A stretch of 64,000 nt of DNA, taken from Aliiroseovarius sp. S1123. Lineage in GTDB: Bacteria; Pseudomonadota; Alphaproteobacteria; Rhodobacterales; Rhodobacteraceae. The notes below the pieces were generated by a model. That model was not told the origin of the DNA and ran no database searches. It was given only the letters and a program-made list of their open reading frames with translations. The position numbers were made by a program, and so were the translations under genes. The stretch spans positions 612,991 to 676,990 of the forward strand of contig NZ_JALKBE010000002.1 of assembly GCF_023015885.1 (NCBI RefSeq), read 5' to 3'. Below are positions 1-9,823 of this stretch, piece after piece. The number at the start of each line of letters is the position of its first letter. Position 1 is the first letter of the stretch.

Positions 1-1
1 T

Positions 2-511
<510 letters not shown>

Positions 512-531
512 TCAGCCCCCAGAACGACTGG

Positions 532-561
532 AAAGCCCCGCTGGAAACGGCGGGGCTTTTT
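532..561 (+). terminator. Rho-independent terminator of eno
   Basis: A 10-bp perfect stem (AAAGCCCCGC / GCGGGGCTTT) with an 8-base loop is followed by a short T run, 20 bases after the eno stop codon. Confidence 0.9.
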
Positions 562-681
562 GCTTTTGGGGCCAAGCAACCCGAGCAAACCCGGGCTTCT
601 GGGCAGGTTGATCCACGCCATGGCCCCGGAAATGGCATTACGAGCAGAATGAAGTTGTCCAACAAAGAAGGAGATACCTAA

Positions 682-834
682 ATGCTTAGATTGTTTTTTG
701 CCCTCCTTGCGTCCTCCACACTATTGGTCGCTTGTGCCGACACCGAGACCTATCCGTTGTCAGGCGAGGAATGCACGGCGAATGATCCGGTTCTGGATCT
801 TGATGCTGCAGACTGCACCGTACCGGGCGTATAA
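682..834 (+). CDS. Small putative lipoprotein, 50 aa
   Basis: A short reading frame preceded by a very good ribosome binding site (AAGGAGATACC). Residues 1-18 form a lipoprotein signal: positively charged start (MLRL), hydrophobic core and the lipobox LVAC with Cys18. The mature part, about 33 residues, is acidic and has two further cysteines (Cys31 and Cys45) that could form a disulfide. It should be exported and lipid-anchored. No family is recognised and the function is unknown. The signal and RBS together argue that it is a real gene despite its length. Confidence 0.7.
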   Translation: MLRLFFALLASSTLLVACADTETYPLSGEECTANDPVLDLDAADCTVPGV

Positions 835-916
835 ACACGCACGCATCTTTGCCGAGTTAAGGCCCCATCTTAAAGGCGGGGGGCATCTTGCCTCCCCGCT
901 CAGTATTTCATTTGCA

Positions 917-1243
917 TCAGACAGTCTGATAGTTCGCACGCCCCTTGGCAGCGGCCTTCATCGCATTCATCGCCTCTGCGCTGGTCATCAGCTTGGTCGT
1001 GGATCCGCCCGACATCATGCCCGAGGCCCCGACCACCAAGGCGCAAGCGGCCATGGTTTCGTCATCAGGCGCTTCGATCAGCGCCACAACATCATCGTCT
1101 CCGAAACAGAAAAACAGGTGATGCAGCTTGGCCCCCATGCTGTCGATCATCGCCCCAGCCGCCGCTTCGCGGTCCTGCGGCTTGTCGACCAACGCACGCA
1201 AACTGTCCGTGCTGTAGCGGCCCCGAAATAGATAAAAAGACAT
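917..1243 (-). CDS. GYD domain protein
   Basis: A 108-residue protein resembling the GYD family: it starts with a beta strand (MSFYLFRGRYSTDSLRAL), has a central FFCFGDDDVVALIEAPDDET segment, where the family motif is usually GEYDVV, and ends with a variable tail. GYD proteins are small ferredoxin-like-fold cytoplasmic proteins of unknown role. The start has a strong upstream AGGAGG on the minus strand. It stands alone, convergent with the small lipoprotein gene and divergent from the cupin gene. Confidence 0.8.
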   Translation of the reverse strand: MSFYLFRGRYSTDSLRALVDKPQDREAAAGAMIDSMGAKLHHLFFCFGDDDVVALIEAPDDETMAACALVVGASGMMSGGSTTKLMTSAEAMNAMKAAAKGRANYQTV

Positions 1244-1366
1244 ATCAACCTCCTGATTGGAAATGGATGATAGGTCCCTGCCCTGCCTCGACCACTCGTG
1301 AATGGGGCGGATTTTACCACAAATTACAGATGGCGCGTATTCGTCGAAAGGCTATAGTCCTGCCCC

Positions 1367-1792
1367 ATGACCCCAGACCAGATCATTCAGCACCTCGACC
1401 TCGCTCCGCATCCCGAAGGTGGGCATTATCGCCAGACATGGGTGGATACGGATGCCGACGGGCGCCCCAGCGGCACCTGCATCTATTTCCTGCTGAAAGA
1501 GGGCGAGAGCAGCCATTGGCACCGGGTCGATGCGGGCGAGATCTGGCTGTATCACGCAGGCGCGCCCTTGGTGTTGTCGACGGCAGAAACGGATGCCGGG
1601 CCTGCCACGGATCACATGCTTGGCCCCGACCTTGCGGCGGGACAGGCCCCGCAGATCATCGTGCCAAAGGATCACTGGCAGGCGGCGCGCACGACCGGAG
1701 CCTATACGCTGGTCAGTTGCACGGTTTCGCCCGGATTTCAGTTCGAGGGCTTCACACTTGCCGCGCCCGGTTTTGACATTCCGCGCGCGTGA
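1367..1792 (+). CDS. DUF985-type cupin protein
   Basis: A 141-residue cupin of the DUF985 (Cupin_5) family. The N-terminal LAPHPEGGHYRQTW, the central IYFLLKEGESSHWHRVDAGEIWLYHAG and the strand around FQFEGFTL are characteristic of this family. The paired histidines in SHWHRVD could bind a metal or sugar ligand, but no enzymatic role is established. Its TGA stop abuts, with no gap, the TGA of the convergent gene on the other strand, so the two share the sequence TGATCA. Confidence 0.88.
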   Translation: MTPDQIIQHLDLAPHPEGGHYRQTWVDTDADGRPSGTCIYFLLKEGESSHWHRVDAGEIWLYHAGAPLVLSTAETDAGPATDHMLGPDLAAGQAPQIIVPKDHWQAARTTGAYTLVSCTVSPGFQFEGFTLAAPGFDIPRA

Positions 1793-3139
1793 TCAGGTTC
1801 CGCCAAGCAGCACTGTTGACACCGGCACCATCGAGACCGAGCTTGCGCGGTTGCCCACGCTCCATTCCACCAAGGCGGCAAGTGTTTGCGGAACAGCACG
1901 CCCCATCAAGATCACACCTTCTTCTTGATCAGCCTTGAAGGCTGCATTGTCCAGAAAGCGGCGGATCACCTTGTTGTCTTGCCCGTTTCCATCAAGATCA
2001 CGGAACACCAATCCAGCGGGCACCCCCGTTTTCAGCGCGTTCTTGTGGCCGGTGTTCAGCCCCTCGGGCTGGGTGATCAAGCCATGCCCTGATGCCACAA
2101 GGATTTCCGAAACCTGACGCGACAGGGGTGCGTTGGTTTGAAATCCACTGTCGGGCGCCATATAGACCGCAACGCCCATGTTCAGCTTGGGTTGTTGTAC
2201 CTGCAGGTTCACCTCGGCATCGGTCGGAGTGGCTTCAGGCGGCAGATCGGCCTGCATCACGATCTCGGCGCCCGCGGCACGATAGAAGGCAATGGCATCG
2301 TTCAGATCCGGGGCGGTGACATCCAGAATGACACTGACCGGGAAGGGCAGATTATCAAGGCCTTCCAGCTTTGTACGCTCTGGCCCCATATCCTTCAGCA
2401 CAACCGCCATCAGAGGGCGCCCCCCGATGTCCAACGCAGGAACCGCGTTGCGCTCGATCGCCAAGGGCGACGTGGACAGATCGAACAGAGCCGTTTCAAG
2501 CGGTTGTGCTAAATCGATCGCGGGCGCGTCTTGCGTGGCGTCGGCCGAGCCGATGCTGGGCAGACGATTGGTGGTCACGCCGGGGGCCTGATCTTCAAGG
2601 CGCGCAACGCTTGTGCCAAGTCCGCTGCGCCCATCCGTAGTCACCTCTTGCTTTTGAGGGGCTGGCACGACGACTTCGGCAATTTCGGGTGCGGCAATTT
2701 CGGGTTCTTCGATTGCGGAGTCCGAGGTCCCAGCTTCAGGCGCAGCAGGTTGAGGCTGCGCTTCAATCTCAGGGGCGACCTCCTCCTCAGGGGCAATGAC
2801 GGGGGCTTCGGTTTCGACCGTATTGCCAGCCGCGGGCGTATCTTCTTCAACCACCTCTTCGGTCATAACCTCTGGGGCTTCCATCGGCTCGTCGGCGGGT
2901 TCGGTCGGCGTGGCGGTCTCTTCCGCCACCTCTACAACCGGCGCGGCCTCCGCCTCGGGCACGGCAACTTCGGCAGGCGGTTCCGCGACCACTGGGGCGT
3001 CAACCGGGGTCGGCGCTTCGGCCTGAGCAACGGGCGCGGGCGCCGTCTGGATTGGCGGCAGCATCGGTGACACGAATGCCAAACCGACCGCCGAGACAAC
3101 TCCGCCGCAAATTACGCCTGTTAGGAAGCCTTTTGCCAT
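1793..3139 (-). CDS. Divergent polysaccharide deacetylase family protein
   Basis: 448 residues beginning MAKGFLTGVICGG, with an N-terminal membrane anchor (about residues 4-25), a long Pro/Ala/Glu/Val-rich linker to about residue 200, and a C-terminal domain (from about 225) like the divergent polysaccharide deacetylase family (DUF610, YibQ-like). The domain has the strands LMAVVLKDMG, PFPVSVILDV and AGAEIVMQADLPPEA. Members are thought to act on cell-wall or surface polymers. The low-complexity acidic linker should span the periplasm. I chose the ATG at 3139 because it follows a purine-rich RBS and directly precedes the hydrophobic segment. Confidence 0.82.
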   Translation of the reverse strand: MAKGFLTGVICGGVVSAVGLAFVSPMLPPIQTAPAPVAQAEAPTPVDAPVVAEPPAEVAVPEAEAAPVVEVAEETATPTEPADEPMEAPEVMTEEVVEEDTPAAGNTVETEAPVIAPEEEVAPEIEAQPQPAAPEAGTSDSAIEEPEIAAPEIAEVVVPAPQKQEVTTDGRSGLGTSVARLEDQAPGVTTNRLPSIGSADATQDAPAIDLAQPLETALFDLSTSPLAIERNAVPALDIGGRPLMAVVLKDMGPERTKLEGLDNLPFPVSVILDVTAPDLNDAIAFYRAAGAEIVMQADLPPEATPTDAEVNLQVQQPKLNMGVAVYMAPDSGFQTNAPLSRQVSEILVASGHGLITQPEGLNTGHKNALKTGVPAGLVFRDLDGNGQDNKVIRRFLDNAAFKADQEEGVILMGRAVPQTLAALVEWSVGNRASSVSMVPVSTVLLGGT

Positions 3140-3269
3140 GGCTTTTACCCCCTGAATACTCGATTGATCCCGCGCCGCTCTTGACCCTCGGCGCATGCCT
3201 GGACCATGTATAGCCCGACAAGGGCGTTACGTAACCCCTTCTGATACAACTTTGGCGAAAGGCCGCGAC

Positions 3270-3851
3270 ATGATCCTGCTGATCGATAACTATGACAGCT
3301 TTACCTACAACCTCGTCCATTATTTCGGCGAGCTTGGGGCCGATGTGGTCGTGCGTCGCAACGACGCTTTGAATGTGCAAGAGGCGATGGGCATGGGCGC
3401 GGATGGGATCGTCTTGTCCCCCGGTCCCTGTGACCCGGCACAGGCGGGCATCTGTCTGCCTTTGACGATGGCCGCTGCCGAAGCAAAGGTGCCGCTCTTT
3501 GGTGTGTGCCTTGGCCACCAGACCATTGGCGAGGCGTTCGGCGGAGATGTCGTCCGCGCACCCGAAATCGTACATGGCAAGATGGGTACCGTTCTGCACG
3601 AAGGCAAAGGCGTGTTCGAAGGCCTGCCCTCTCCGCTGCAAGCCACCCGCTATCACTCGCTGGTGGTGGATCGCGCCACCCTGCCCGACTGCCTTGAGAT
3701 CACCGCCGAGCTGGACAACGGTTTGATCATGGGGCTGCGCCATAAAGAGCTTGAGATCGAGGGCGTACAGTTCCACCCCGAAAGCATCCGGTCCGAGCAC
3801 GGCCACGCGATGTTGGAAAACTTCCTGAAGAAAACAAAGGTGGCGGCATGA
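3270..3851 (+). CDS. trpG: Anthranilate synthase component II (glutamine amidotransferase)
   Basis: A 193-residue class I glutamine amidotransferase that supplies ammonia to anthranilate synthase in tryptophan synthesis. The start [18 protein letters not shown], the oxyanion motif SPGPCDPA, the nucleophile Cys80 in FGVCLGHQ and the His-Glu pair in VQFHPESI are all present. The stop overlaps the start of trpD by four bases (ATGA), which suggests translational coupling. Its partner trpE lies outside the window. Confidence 0.97.
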   Translation: MILLIDNYDSFTYNLVHYFGELGADVVVRRNDALNVQEAMGMGADGIVLSPGPCDPAQAGICLPLTMAAAEAKVPLFGVCLGHQTIGEAFGGDVVRAPEIVHGKMGTVLHEGKGVFEGLPSPLQATRYHSLVVDRATLPDCLEITAELDNGLIMGLRHKELEIEGVQFHPESIRSEHGHAMLENFLKKTKVAA

Positions 3852-4864
3852 GCGACGCGATGAAACCTCTGATCTATGCGGCCACCGAAGGCCCGTTGTC
3901 GCGTGGTCAGGCCGAAGACGCCTTTGAAGAGCTGTTCGAAGGCCGCGCCACACCTGCCCAGATGGGTGCGTTGCTGGCCGCCATGCGCACGCGTGGGGAA
4001 AGCGTGGCGGAGTATTCGGCTGCTGCTGCTGTCATGCGGGCCAAGTGCAACGCGGTGAACGCCCCCGAGGGTGCGATGGACATCGTGGGCACCGGCGGCG
4101 ACGCATTGGGCACTCTGAACATTTCGACCGCGACGGCCTTTGTCGTGGCGGGCGCAGGTGTGACCGTTGCCAAGCACGGCAACCGCAACCTGTCGTCGAA
4201 ATCGGGCGCCGCGGACGCACTGACCGAGATGGGCGTGAACGTGATGGTCGGCGCCGATGTGGCCGAACGCGCGATCAACGAGGTCGGCATTGGCTTCATG
4301 ATGGCCCCGATGCACCACCCGGCGATCAAACACGTCATGCCTGTGCGCCAGGAAATGGGCTGCAAGACCATCTTCAACATTCTTGGTCCGCTGACCAATC
4401 CGGCAGGCGTCAAACGCCAGCTGACCGGCGCTTTTGCGGCGGATCTGATCCACCCAATGGCTGAAACGCTGTTGGCACTCGGGTCCGAGAAAGCGTGGCT
4501 GGTGCATGGGTCCGAGGGGATGGACGAGATTTCGATCACCGGCACGACCGCTGTGGCGGCGGTCGAGGATGGCGCTGTGCACACCCGCGAAATCCACCCC
4601 GAGGACGCGGGCCTGCCGGTGCATCCTCTGGCCGCGATCCTTGGCGGCGAGCCCGCCGAGAACGCCGTCGCCTTTCGCGCGCTGCTTGATGGTGTGCCGT
4701 CTGCGTATCGCGATGCGGTGCTGTTCAACGCCGCCGCCGCCCTGATCGTAGCCGACAAGGTGGACGATCTGAAATCCGGCGTCGAGATGGCCGCCGAAAG
4801 CATCGACAGTGGTGCCGCGAAAGCCAAGATCGAGGCGCTGGCCGCACTGACCTCGGCGGCATAA
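3848..4864 (+). CDS. trpD: Anthranilate phosphoribosyltransferase
   Basis: 338 residues, normal for the family. It catalyses transfer of phosphoribosyl from PRPP to anthranilate, the second step specific to tryptophan. The PRPP/anthranilate-binding [15 protein letters not shown] and [12 protein letters not shown] motifs, and the segment [10 protein letters not shown], are intact. It follows trpG with an ATGA overlap and is followed by a 150-base spacer with hairpins before trpC. Confidence 0.97.
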   Translation: MSDAMKPLIYAATEGPLSRGQAEDAFEELFEGRATPAQMGALLAAMRTRGESVAEYSAAAAVMRAKCNAVNAPEGAMDIVGTGGDALGTLNISTATAFVVAGAGVTVAKHGNRNLSSKSGAADALTEMGVNVMVGADVAERAINEVGIGFMMAPMHHPAIKHVMPVRQEMGCKTIFNILGPLTNPAGVKRQLTGAFAADLIHPMAETLLALGSEKAWLVHGSEGMDEISITGTTAVAAVEDGAVHTREIHPEDAGLPVHPLAAILGGEPAENAVAFRALLDGVPSAYRDAVLFNAAAALIVADKVDDLKSGVEMAAESIDSGAAKAKIEALAALTSAA

Positions 4865-4871
4865 ACCTTTC

Positions 4872-4921
4872 GCCCGGCGGCACGCCGGGCAACGCCCGTC
4901 CGCCCCCACCGGGCAGGCGTT
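4872..4921 (+). other. Two tandem hairpins in the trpD-trpC spacer
   Basis: The 150-base spacer contains an 8-bp perfect GC stem (GCCCGGCG, loop GCA, CGCCGGGC at 4872-4890) immediately followed by an inverted repeat AACGCC (4891-4896) / GGCGTT (4916-4921). No T run follows, so this is not a clear intrinsic terminator. It could slow transcription, protect the trpGD mRNA end or be a Rho-related site. No open reading frame is supported here. Confidence 0.4.
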
Positions 4922-5014
4922 ATACGCCCACCCGACGGACGGTCGATGCCCTTCGCGCAAATCCTGCACGCATTCCGCCTTCCATCCGCCCCCTGCCCGC
5001 GCTAGAACCAGCGC

Positions 5015-5815
5015 ATGAGCACTGTTCTGGATAAAATCAAAGCCTATAAACTCGAACATGTGGCCGCGTGCAAAGCCGCCCGCCCCCTGTCCGAGGTCGA
5101 GGCCGCCGCCCGCGCCGCAAGCCCCACCCGTGGCTTTGCAGCATCCCTGATGAAAGACGCCGAAACCGGCTATGGCCTGATCGCCGAGGTCAAGAAGGCC
5201 AGCCCGTCCAAAGGCCTGATCCGCCCGGATTTCGATCCGCCCGCGATCGCCAAAGCCTATGAAGCTGGCGGCGCGTCCTGCCTGTCGGTCCTGACCGACG
5301 CACCGTCCTTCCAAGGCGCCGACGAGTTCCTCGTGGCCGCCCGATCAGCCGTGTCGCTCCCTGCCCTACGCAAGGACTTCATGTATGACACCTATCAGGT
5401 CGCCGAGGCCCGCGCCTTGGGTGCTGACTGCATTCTGATCATCATGGCATCCGTTGAAGACAACCAAGCACAAGAGCTTGAAGACGCAGCCTTTTCCTGG
5501 GGCATGGATGTTCTGGTCGAAGTGCATGACGAAGAAGAACTGGAACGCGCCACGATCCTGAAGTCCCCGCTTCTGGGCGTGAACAACCGCAATCTGAAGA
5601 CCTTCGAGACCACGCTCGACACCACCCGCCGCCTGTCGAAACTGGCGGGAAAGGAACGTCATCTGGTCTGCGAAAGTGGCCTCTTCACCCCGCAGGATCT
5701 GGCCGACATGGCCGCGCACGGCGCCCGCAGCTTCCTGATCGGTGAAAGCCTGATGCGTCAGGACGATGTCGAGGCCGCAACCCGCGCCCTCCTTACGGGT
5801 CCGGTGCCCGCATGA
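5015..5815 (+). CDS. trpC: Indole-3-glycerol phosphate synthase
   Basis: A 266-residue TIM barrel that closes the indole ring in tryptophan synthesis. The signature [17 protein letters not shown], the catalytic lysine in LRKDF, the strand [10 protein letters not shown], the motif [10 protein letters not shown] and the phosphate-binding end [10 protein letters not shown] are present. Its stop overlaps moaC by four bases, so trpC, moaC and moeA are probably co-translated. Confidence 0.97.
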   Translation: MSTVLDKIKAYKLEHVAACKAARPLSEVEAAARAASPTRGFAASLMKDAETGYGLIAEVKKASPSKGLIRPDFDPPAIAKAYEAGGASCLSVLTDAPSFQGADEFLVAARSAVSLPALRKDFMYDTYQVAEARALGADCILIIMASVEDNQAQELEDAAFSWGMDVLVEVHDEEELERATILKSPLLGVNNRNLKTFETTLDTTRRLSKLAGKERHLVCESGLFTPQDLADMAAHGARSFLIGESLMRQDDVEAATRALLTGPVPA

Positions 5816-6294
5816 GCGACAGCCCCCTGACCCATTTCGACGCCGAGGGACAGGCCCATATGGTCGATGTCTCGGACAAGGCTGTGACAGACCGCGTCGC
5901 GCTGGCTGAAGGCTTCGTGCGGATGACGCCCGAGACGCTCGCGCTGGTGACCTCAGGCACCGCCAAGAAGGGCGACGTTCTGGGCATCGCGCGTCTGGCC
6001 GGGATCATGGGGGCAAAGAAAACCTCGGACCTGATCCCGCTGTGCCATCCGCTGCCGATCACCAAGGTCGCGCTAGAGCTGGAACCTCAACCCGACTTGC
6101 CCGGCGTGCGCATCACTGCCACGGTGAAAACCGGCGGCCAGACCGGCGTGGAAATGGAAGCCCTGACCGCCGTGTCGACCGCCTGCCTAACGGTCTATGA
6201 CATGCTGAAAGCGGCGGAAAAGGGGATGGAAATCACTGGCATTCGCCTTCTGCGCAAGCAAGGCGGCAAATCAGGTATTTACGAGGCAGACTGA
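5812..6294 (+). CDS. moaC: Cyclic pyranopterin monophosphate synthase (molybdenum cofactor)
   Basis: 160 residues. MoaC converts 3',8-cH2GTP to cyclic pyranopterin monophosphate. The conserved segments [29 protein letters not shown] (with the active-site His/Lys region) and [13 protein letters not shown] are intact. It overlaps trpC by four bases and its TGA shares an A with the ATG of moeA. Confidence 0.97.
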   Translation: MSDSPLTHFDAEGQAHMVDVSDKAVTDRVALAEGFVRMTPETLALVTSGTAKKGDVLGIARLAGIMGAKKTSDLIPLCHPLPITKVALELEPQPDLPGVRITATVKTGGQTGVEMEALTAVSTACLTVYDMLKAAEKGMEITGIRLLRKQGGKSGIYEAD

Positions 6295-7466
6295 TGATCA
6301 CGGTGAACGAGGCGTTGGACGCAATCTTTGAGCTGGTCACGCCTTGTGGAACCGAAGAGGTGCCGCTGGCCGAAGCCGCGGGTCGCGCCCTTGCCGCCCC
6401 TGTCACGGCCACCCGCCTGCAACCACCCTTTGCCGCCTCGGCCATGGATGGCTATGCGCTGAACGGCGTGGAAGCCGACCCCGAAGCGATGTTCCGCGTG
6501 ATTGGCGAAAGCGCTGCGGGCCACGGGTTCGACGGCCGTGTCGGCCCCGGCGAATGCGTCCGCATCTTCACCGGTGCGCCTCTGCCCGAAGGCACCAATC
6601 GCGTCATCATCCAGGAAGATGTGACCCGTAAGGGCAATCTGGTCACGCTGGCCCGCAAGCTGGACAAAGGTCCGCATGTGCGCCCGGCAGGCGCTGATTT
6701 CAAACCCGGCGACACGATCCCCGCACCCCGTGTGCTGACGCCTGCCGATCTGGCGCTAACGGCTGCGATGAACGTGCCCACCCTGACCGTGTCGCGCAAA
6801 CCTGTCGTGGCGCTTTTGGCCACCGGGGACGAGCTGGTCATGCCCGGCGAGGTCCCCGGTCCAGATCAGATCATCGCCTCAAACAGTTTCGGTCTGAAAG
6901 CCCTGATCGAGGCGAACGGGGGCCATGCCCGCATGTTGCCCATCGCACGCGACAACGCCGACAGCCTGCGCACCGCGCTGAATTTGGCGGCAGATGCAGA
7001 TCTGATCGTCACCATCGGTGGCGCGTCGGTTGGGGACCATGACATCGTTGGCGCTGTGGCGGCCGAGATGGGCATGGATCAAAGCTTCTACAAAGTGCTG
7101 ATGCGCCCTGGCAAACCGCTGATGGCCGGACGGATGGCCGATGCGGTGATGATTGGCCTGCCCGGAAATCCAGTCTCCTCAATGGTTTGCGGTCACGTTT
7201 TCCTTGTCCCGGCGCTGCGTGCCATGCAGGGACTGGGGGAAGCAGCCGCTCCGCGACACCATGCCGTGCTTACCGCAGATATCGGCCCGAACGGTCCCCG
7301 TGAGCATTACATGCGCGCCCGCGTTGATAACGGCGAGATCACCGTCTTTGACAGCCAGGACAGTGCCCTTCTAAGCGTGCTTGCCCAAGCCAACGCGCTG
7401 CTGGTACGCCCGGTCTCGGCGCCGGCACTCGCGGCAGGCGCGCAGGTTGAGTATCTGCCGATCTGA
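6294..7466 (+). CDS. moeA: Molybdopterin molybdenumtransferase
   Basis: 390 residues. MoeA inserts molybdate into adenylylated molybdopterin. The N-terminal ASAMDGYAL motif, the middle MoCF-biosynthesis domain with LLATGDELV, VTIGGASVGDHD and IGLPGNPVSS, and the C-terminal beta domain are in the usual order. The start codon overlaps the moaC stop by one base. Confidence 0.97.
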   Translation: MITVNEALDAIFELVTPCGTEEVPLAEAAGRALAAPVTATRLQPPFAASAMDGYALNGVEADPEAMFRVIGESAAGHGFDGRVGPGECVRIFTGAPLPEGTNRVIIQEDVTRKGNLVTLARKLDKGPHVRPAGADFKPGDTIPAPRVLTPADLALTAAMNVPTLTVSRKPVVALLATGDELVMPGEVPGPDQIIASNSFGLKALIEANGGHARMLPIARDNADSLRTALNLAADADLIVTIGGASVGDHDIVGAVAAEMGMDQSFYKVLMRPGKPLMAGRMADAVMIGLPGNPVSSMVCGHVFLVPALRAMQGLGEAAAPRHHAVLTADIGPNGPREHYMRARVDNGEITVFDSQDSALLSVLAQANALLVRPVSAPALAAGAQVEYLPI

Positions 7467-7492
7467 CCCTGACGGCGCCCACCGACCCGCGC

Positions 7493-7521
7493 TTGACACA
7501 AAAAGAGAACATGGGTAGAAC
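7493..7521 (+). promoter_or_regulatory. lexA promoter with an SOS (LexA) box
   Basis: A consensus -35 TTGACA at 7493-7498 is followed 17 bases later by a weak -10 TAGAAC at 7516-7521. The alphaproteobacterial LexA box GAAC-N7-GAAC lies at 7507-7521, covering the spacer and the -10. This is the expected arrangement for autorepression of lexA. The start codon is about 90 bases downstream. Confidence 0.85.
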
Positions 7522-7608
7522 ATAGCTTGAACGCCCCGCGACGAGGGCCTCGGGCTTAAGGTTATTAATTACTCCTTTCGCCCCTTGAACGAGGACGGAG
7601 GAACGCAG

Positions 7609-8307
7609 ATGCTGACCCGCAAGCAGTTGGAACTTCTGGAATTTATCCACAAGCGTATGCAGAAGGATGGGGTATCGCCGTCCTTTGACGAGATGAAAGA
7701 GGCGTTGGACCTTCGCTCCAAGTCCGGCATTCACCGCCTGATCACAGCGCTTGAGGAACGCGGCTTCATCCGCCGCCTCGCCCACCGGGCGCGTGCGATC
7801 GAGATCGTGAAGCTGCCTGAAACTATGGAAAACTCCGGCCGTGCCGGGTTCGAACCACGTGTTGTTGAAGGCGGACGTCCTGAAAGCACTCCCAAAACCG
7901 CGATGCCGCTAGAGGCGCTTGGCGTGAACGAACTGCCGCTCTTGGGCCGTATCGCCGCGGGTGAGCCGATCGAGGCGATCACCGACGGCACGCAACACGT
8001 ATCCGTCCCCGGTGCCATGCTGGGCGCAGGTGGGCGCCACTATGCGCTTGAAGTTAAAGGCGATTCCATGATCGACGCCGGGATCAACAATGGTGATGTC
8101 GTCGTAATCCGCGAAACCAATCAGGCCGAGAATGGCGACATCGTGGTCGCACAGGTGGATGGCTATGAGGCAACCCTGAAACGCTTCCGCAAGAACGGCG
8201 ACATGATCGCGCTTGAGGCGGCAAACCCCGCATACGAAACCCGCCTTCTGCCCGAAGGTCAGGTGAAGGTGCAGGGCAAGCTGGTCGGGTTGATCCGCAC
8301 TTACTAA
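7609..8307 (+). CDS. lexA: SOS response repressor LexA
   Basis: 232 residues. The N-terminal winged helix ([13 protein letters not shown] to about residue 65) binds SOS boxes. The C-terminal S24 peptidase domain has the self-cleavage site Ala117-Gly118 in GRIAAGEP, the nucleophile Ser153 in KGDSMIDAG and the base Lys191 in ATLKRF. The ATG at 7609 was chosen because of the upstream GGAGGAA and because the family starts at MLTRKQ. Its own promoter carries an SOS box, and a second box in this window lies before a small gene at 61808. Confidence 0.97.
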   Translation: MLTRKQLELLEFIHKRMQKDGVSPSFDEMKEALDLRSKSGIHRLITALEERGFIRRLAHRARAIEIVKLPETMENSGRAGFEPRVVEGGRPESTPKTAMPLEALGVNELPLLGRIAAGEPIEAITDGTQHVSVPGAMLGAGGRHYALEVKGDSMIDAGINNGDVVVIRETNQAENGDIVVAQVDGYEATLKRFRKNGDMIALEAANPAYETRLLPEGQVKVQGKLVGLIRTY

Positions 8308-8333
8308 GCCGTCAAGCAACATGCAAAACGTAG

Positions 8334-8362
8334 AAAGCCCGGTCTGTTGACCGGGCTTTTTT
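8334..8362 (+). terminator. Terminator of lexA
   Basis: An 11-bp perfect stem AAAGCCCGGTC / GACCGGGCTTT with a TGTT loop, followed by a T run. Confidence 0.92.
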
Positions 8363-8494
8363 ATGTGATCCTTGACGCGTGCCTAAGCGCGTTTTGGGAT
8401 AAACTTGAGGAACAAGTTTGTCGCGAAACACCACAGCACTGATATCTTGCGCTGCGTTCCGGCTTTCCCTGCGTCTGGTTAAAACCGAAACATC

Positions 8495-9055
8495 TTAGCT
8501 GAGTTTGGACAGCTTCGACTGCAGCTCGACCAGCTGTTTCTTGATCTTGTCCAGCTCGTCCGCGTCTCCAGACTTCTCCTCGGATTCGCCGTCCTGCGCA
8601 GGGCCCGAAGATCCGGAAAAGCCGCTCATCATGGCTTTCATGAAGGCTTCTTGCTGGGCTTGCATGGCCTCGAACCCCGGCATGTTCGCCATCGGATTTC
8701 CTATGCCACCAAAATTCTCCATCATCTTCGACTGACCATCACGCAGCATCTCGAAACTGGCCGCAAGGAACTGCGGGACGATGCTTTGGGCTTGCGTGGT
8801 GTAGGAGCGGACCAAATCGGTCAGCACGTCCACTGGCAAGACACTTTCGCCACGACTTTCGTGTTCAGCAATGATTTGCAGCAGATACTGACGTGTCAGG
8901 TCATCACCCGACTTCAGATCGATGATCTGCACTTCGCGGCCATCGCGGATGAAACCCGCGATGTCGTCCAAGGTTACGTAATCGGACGTTTCGGTGTTGT
9001 AGAGCCGCCTGCTTGCATATCGCTTGATCAGCAGCGCGTCCTGAGACTTGTTCAT
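8495..9055 (-). CDS. phaR: Polyhydroxyalkanoate synthesis repressor
   Basis: 186 residues. The N-terminal PHB/PHA accumulation regulator DNA-binding domain (KRYASRRLYNTETSDYVTLDDIAGFIRDG region) and the second domain (about residues 60-110) match PhaR. The C-terminus is Met/Gln/Gly-rich, then acidic with a short coiled coil (ELDKIKKQLVELQSKL). PhaR binds granules or free DNA and represses phasin and its own gene. A CTGCACTGCA site lies 28 bases upstream of its start, consistent with autoregulation. The start at 9055 follows GGGGAGG. Confidence 0.93.
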   Translation of the reverse strand: MNKSQDALLIKRYASRRLYNTETSDYVTLDDIAGFIRDGREVQIIDLKSGDDLTRQYLLQIIAEHESRGESVLPVDVLTDLVRSYTTQAQSIVPQFLAASFEMLRDGQSKMMENFGGIGNPMANMPGFEAMQAQQEAFMKAMMSGFSGSSGPAQDGESEEKSGDADELDKIKKQLVELQSKLSKLS

Positions 9056-9082
9056 GTTACCTCCCCGCAGAAATTTTCCTTT

Positions 9083-9092
9083 CTGCACTGCA
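9083..9092 (-). promoter_or_regulatory. Candidate PhaR operator upstream of phaR
   Basis: The sequence CTGCACTGCA within TTTCTGCACTGCAAAA matches the two sites before phaP and resembles the one before phaC/phaZ. Its position 28 bases upstream of the phaR start fits autorepression. Confidence 0.55.
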
Positions 9093-9150
9093 AAACCTAA
9101 CAGCGCAGGAGGTAAAGGCAAGGGTTTTGCTCAAATTCCGTTCAACACCC

Positions 9151-9181
9151 AAAAAGAAAAGGACGGGTCAATGACCCGTCC
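9151..9181 (-). terminator. Terminator of phaP
   Basis: A 9-bp stem GGACGGGTC / GACCCGTCC with a 3-base loop at 9161-9181. On the minus strand it is followed by an interrupted T run (9151-9160), after the phasin gene and before phaR. Confidence 0.85.
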
Positions 9182-9228
9182 TTCAGGAAGTTGCCGGAAG
9201 GGAGGAGTGCTCCGGCGTTAATCCTTGC

Positions 9229-9672
9229 TTACTTCGAAGTTGCCTTTTTGGCAGCTTTCGAAACTTCGTCGGTTGCTTTTTTAACAGCAGCCTGAGCTTC
9301 TTCGCCCAGCTCTTTGCCGGCAGCCATCATCAGCTCAACGGTTTCAGCTTGAACTTTTTTAGCAACTTCAGCGAAAGCGGCCATGTTTTCGGCAGCCAGC
9401 TCGGCCTGAGCCGAAGCAAAATCGGTCATGGCTTTGGTGTAGTCGGTTGCTTCTTCTTTAGCAGCAGCAACATCGCCCAGTTTGGCCAGAGTTTCTTTGG
9501 TCCATTTGGTCGAGATCTCAGCCGACTTGTCAGCAGCCTGCAGGGCAACTTTCGACATTTTCTCACCCAGGGCAGCCTGGTTTTTGAAAGCGTCTTGAGC
9601 GATCGACATGTCCATCGGGAAGTTGGCCATCATGTCCTGGAACATTTTGTTGAAGTCTTGAGTCTTGGTCAT
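9229..9672 (-). CDS. phaP: Phasin family granule-coating protein
   Basis: 147 residues, almost entirely helical and amphipathic, with the family start MTKTQDFNKMFQDM and a Lys/Ala-rich end (AAVKKATDEVSKAAKKATSK). Phasins coat polyhydroxyalkanoate granules and control their size. It sits between phaC and phaR on the same strand, has its own terminator and is preceded by two PhaR-like operators, so it is probably expressed strongly when polymer titrates PhaR away. The start at 9672 was taken because it follows an AGGAGC-like RBS and fits the family. Confidence 0.92.
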   Translation of the reverse strand: MTKTQDFNKMFQDMMANFPMDMSIAQDAFKNQAALGEKMSKVALQAADKSAEISTKWTKETLAKLGDVAAAKEEATDYTKAMTDFASAQAELAAENMAAFAEVAKKVQAETVELMMAAGKELGEEAQAAVKKATDEVSKAAKKATSK

Positions 9673-9739
9673 CTTAAAGCTCCTAGAGTAGCGGGGGCGC
9701 CGGGAGAAAGCGCCGTTCTGTTTCTGCAAACAATATGTA

Positions 9740-9781
9740 TGCTGCAGTGCAGCAAATCAAGCTTTTTCTGCACTGCAGCAT
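9740..9781 (-). promoter_or_regulatory. Paired PhaR operators upstream of phaP
   Basis: Two near-identical sites in opposite orientation: TGCTGCAGTGCAGCA (9740-9754) and CTGCACTGCAGCA (9768-9780). Each contains a palindromic CTGCAG core in TGC-rich sequence, of the kind reported for PhaR in related bacteria. They lie 68-108 bases upstream of the phaP start. Confidence 0.65.
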
Positions 9782-9823
9782 GTAACACTTTTAAGTTGTT
9801 GATTTCCAAGTCTTTAGACGGGG

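Noticed and set aside
3653..5314. A long open frame on the minus strand opposite trpG-trpD-trpC
   Set aside because: It is the antisense shadow of well-conserved genes with GC-rich third positions. It has no recognisable domain and no ribosome site.
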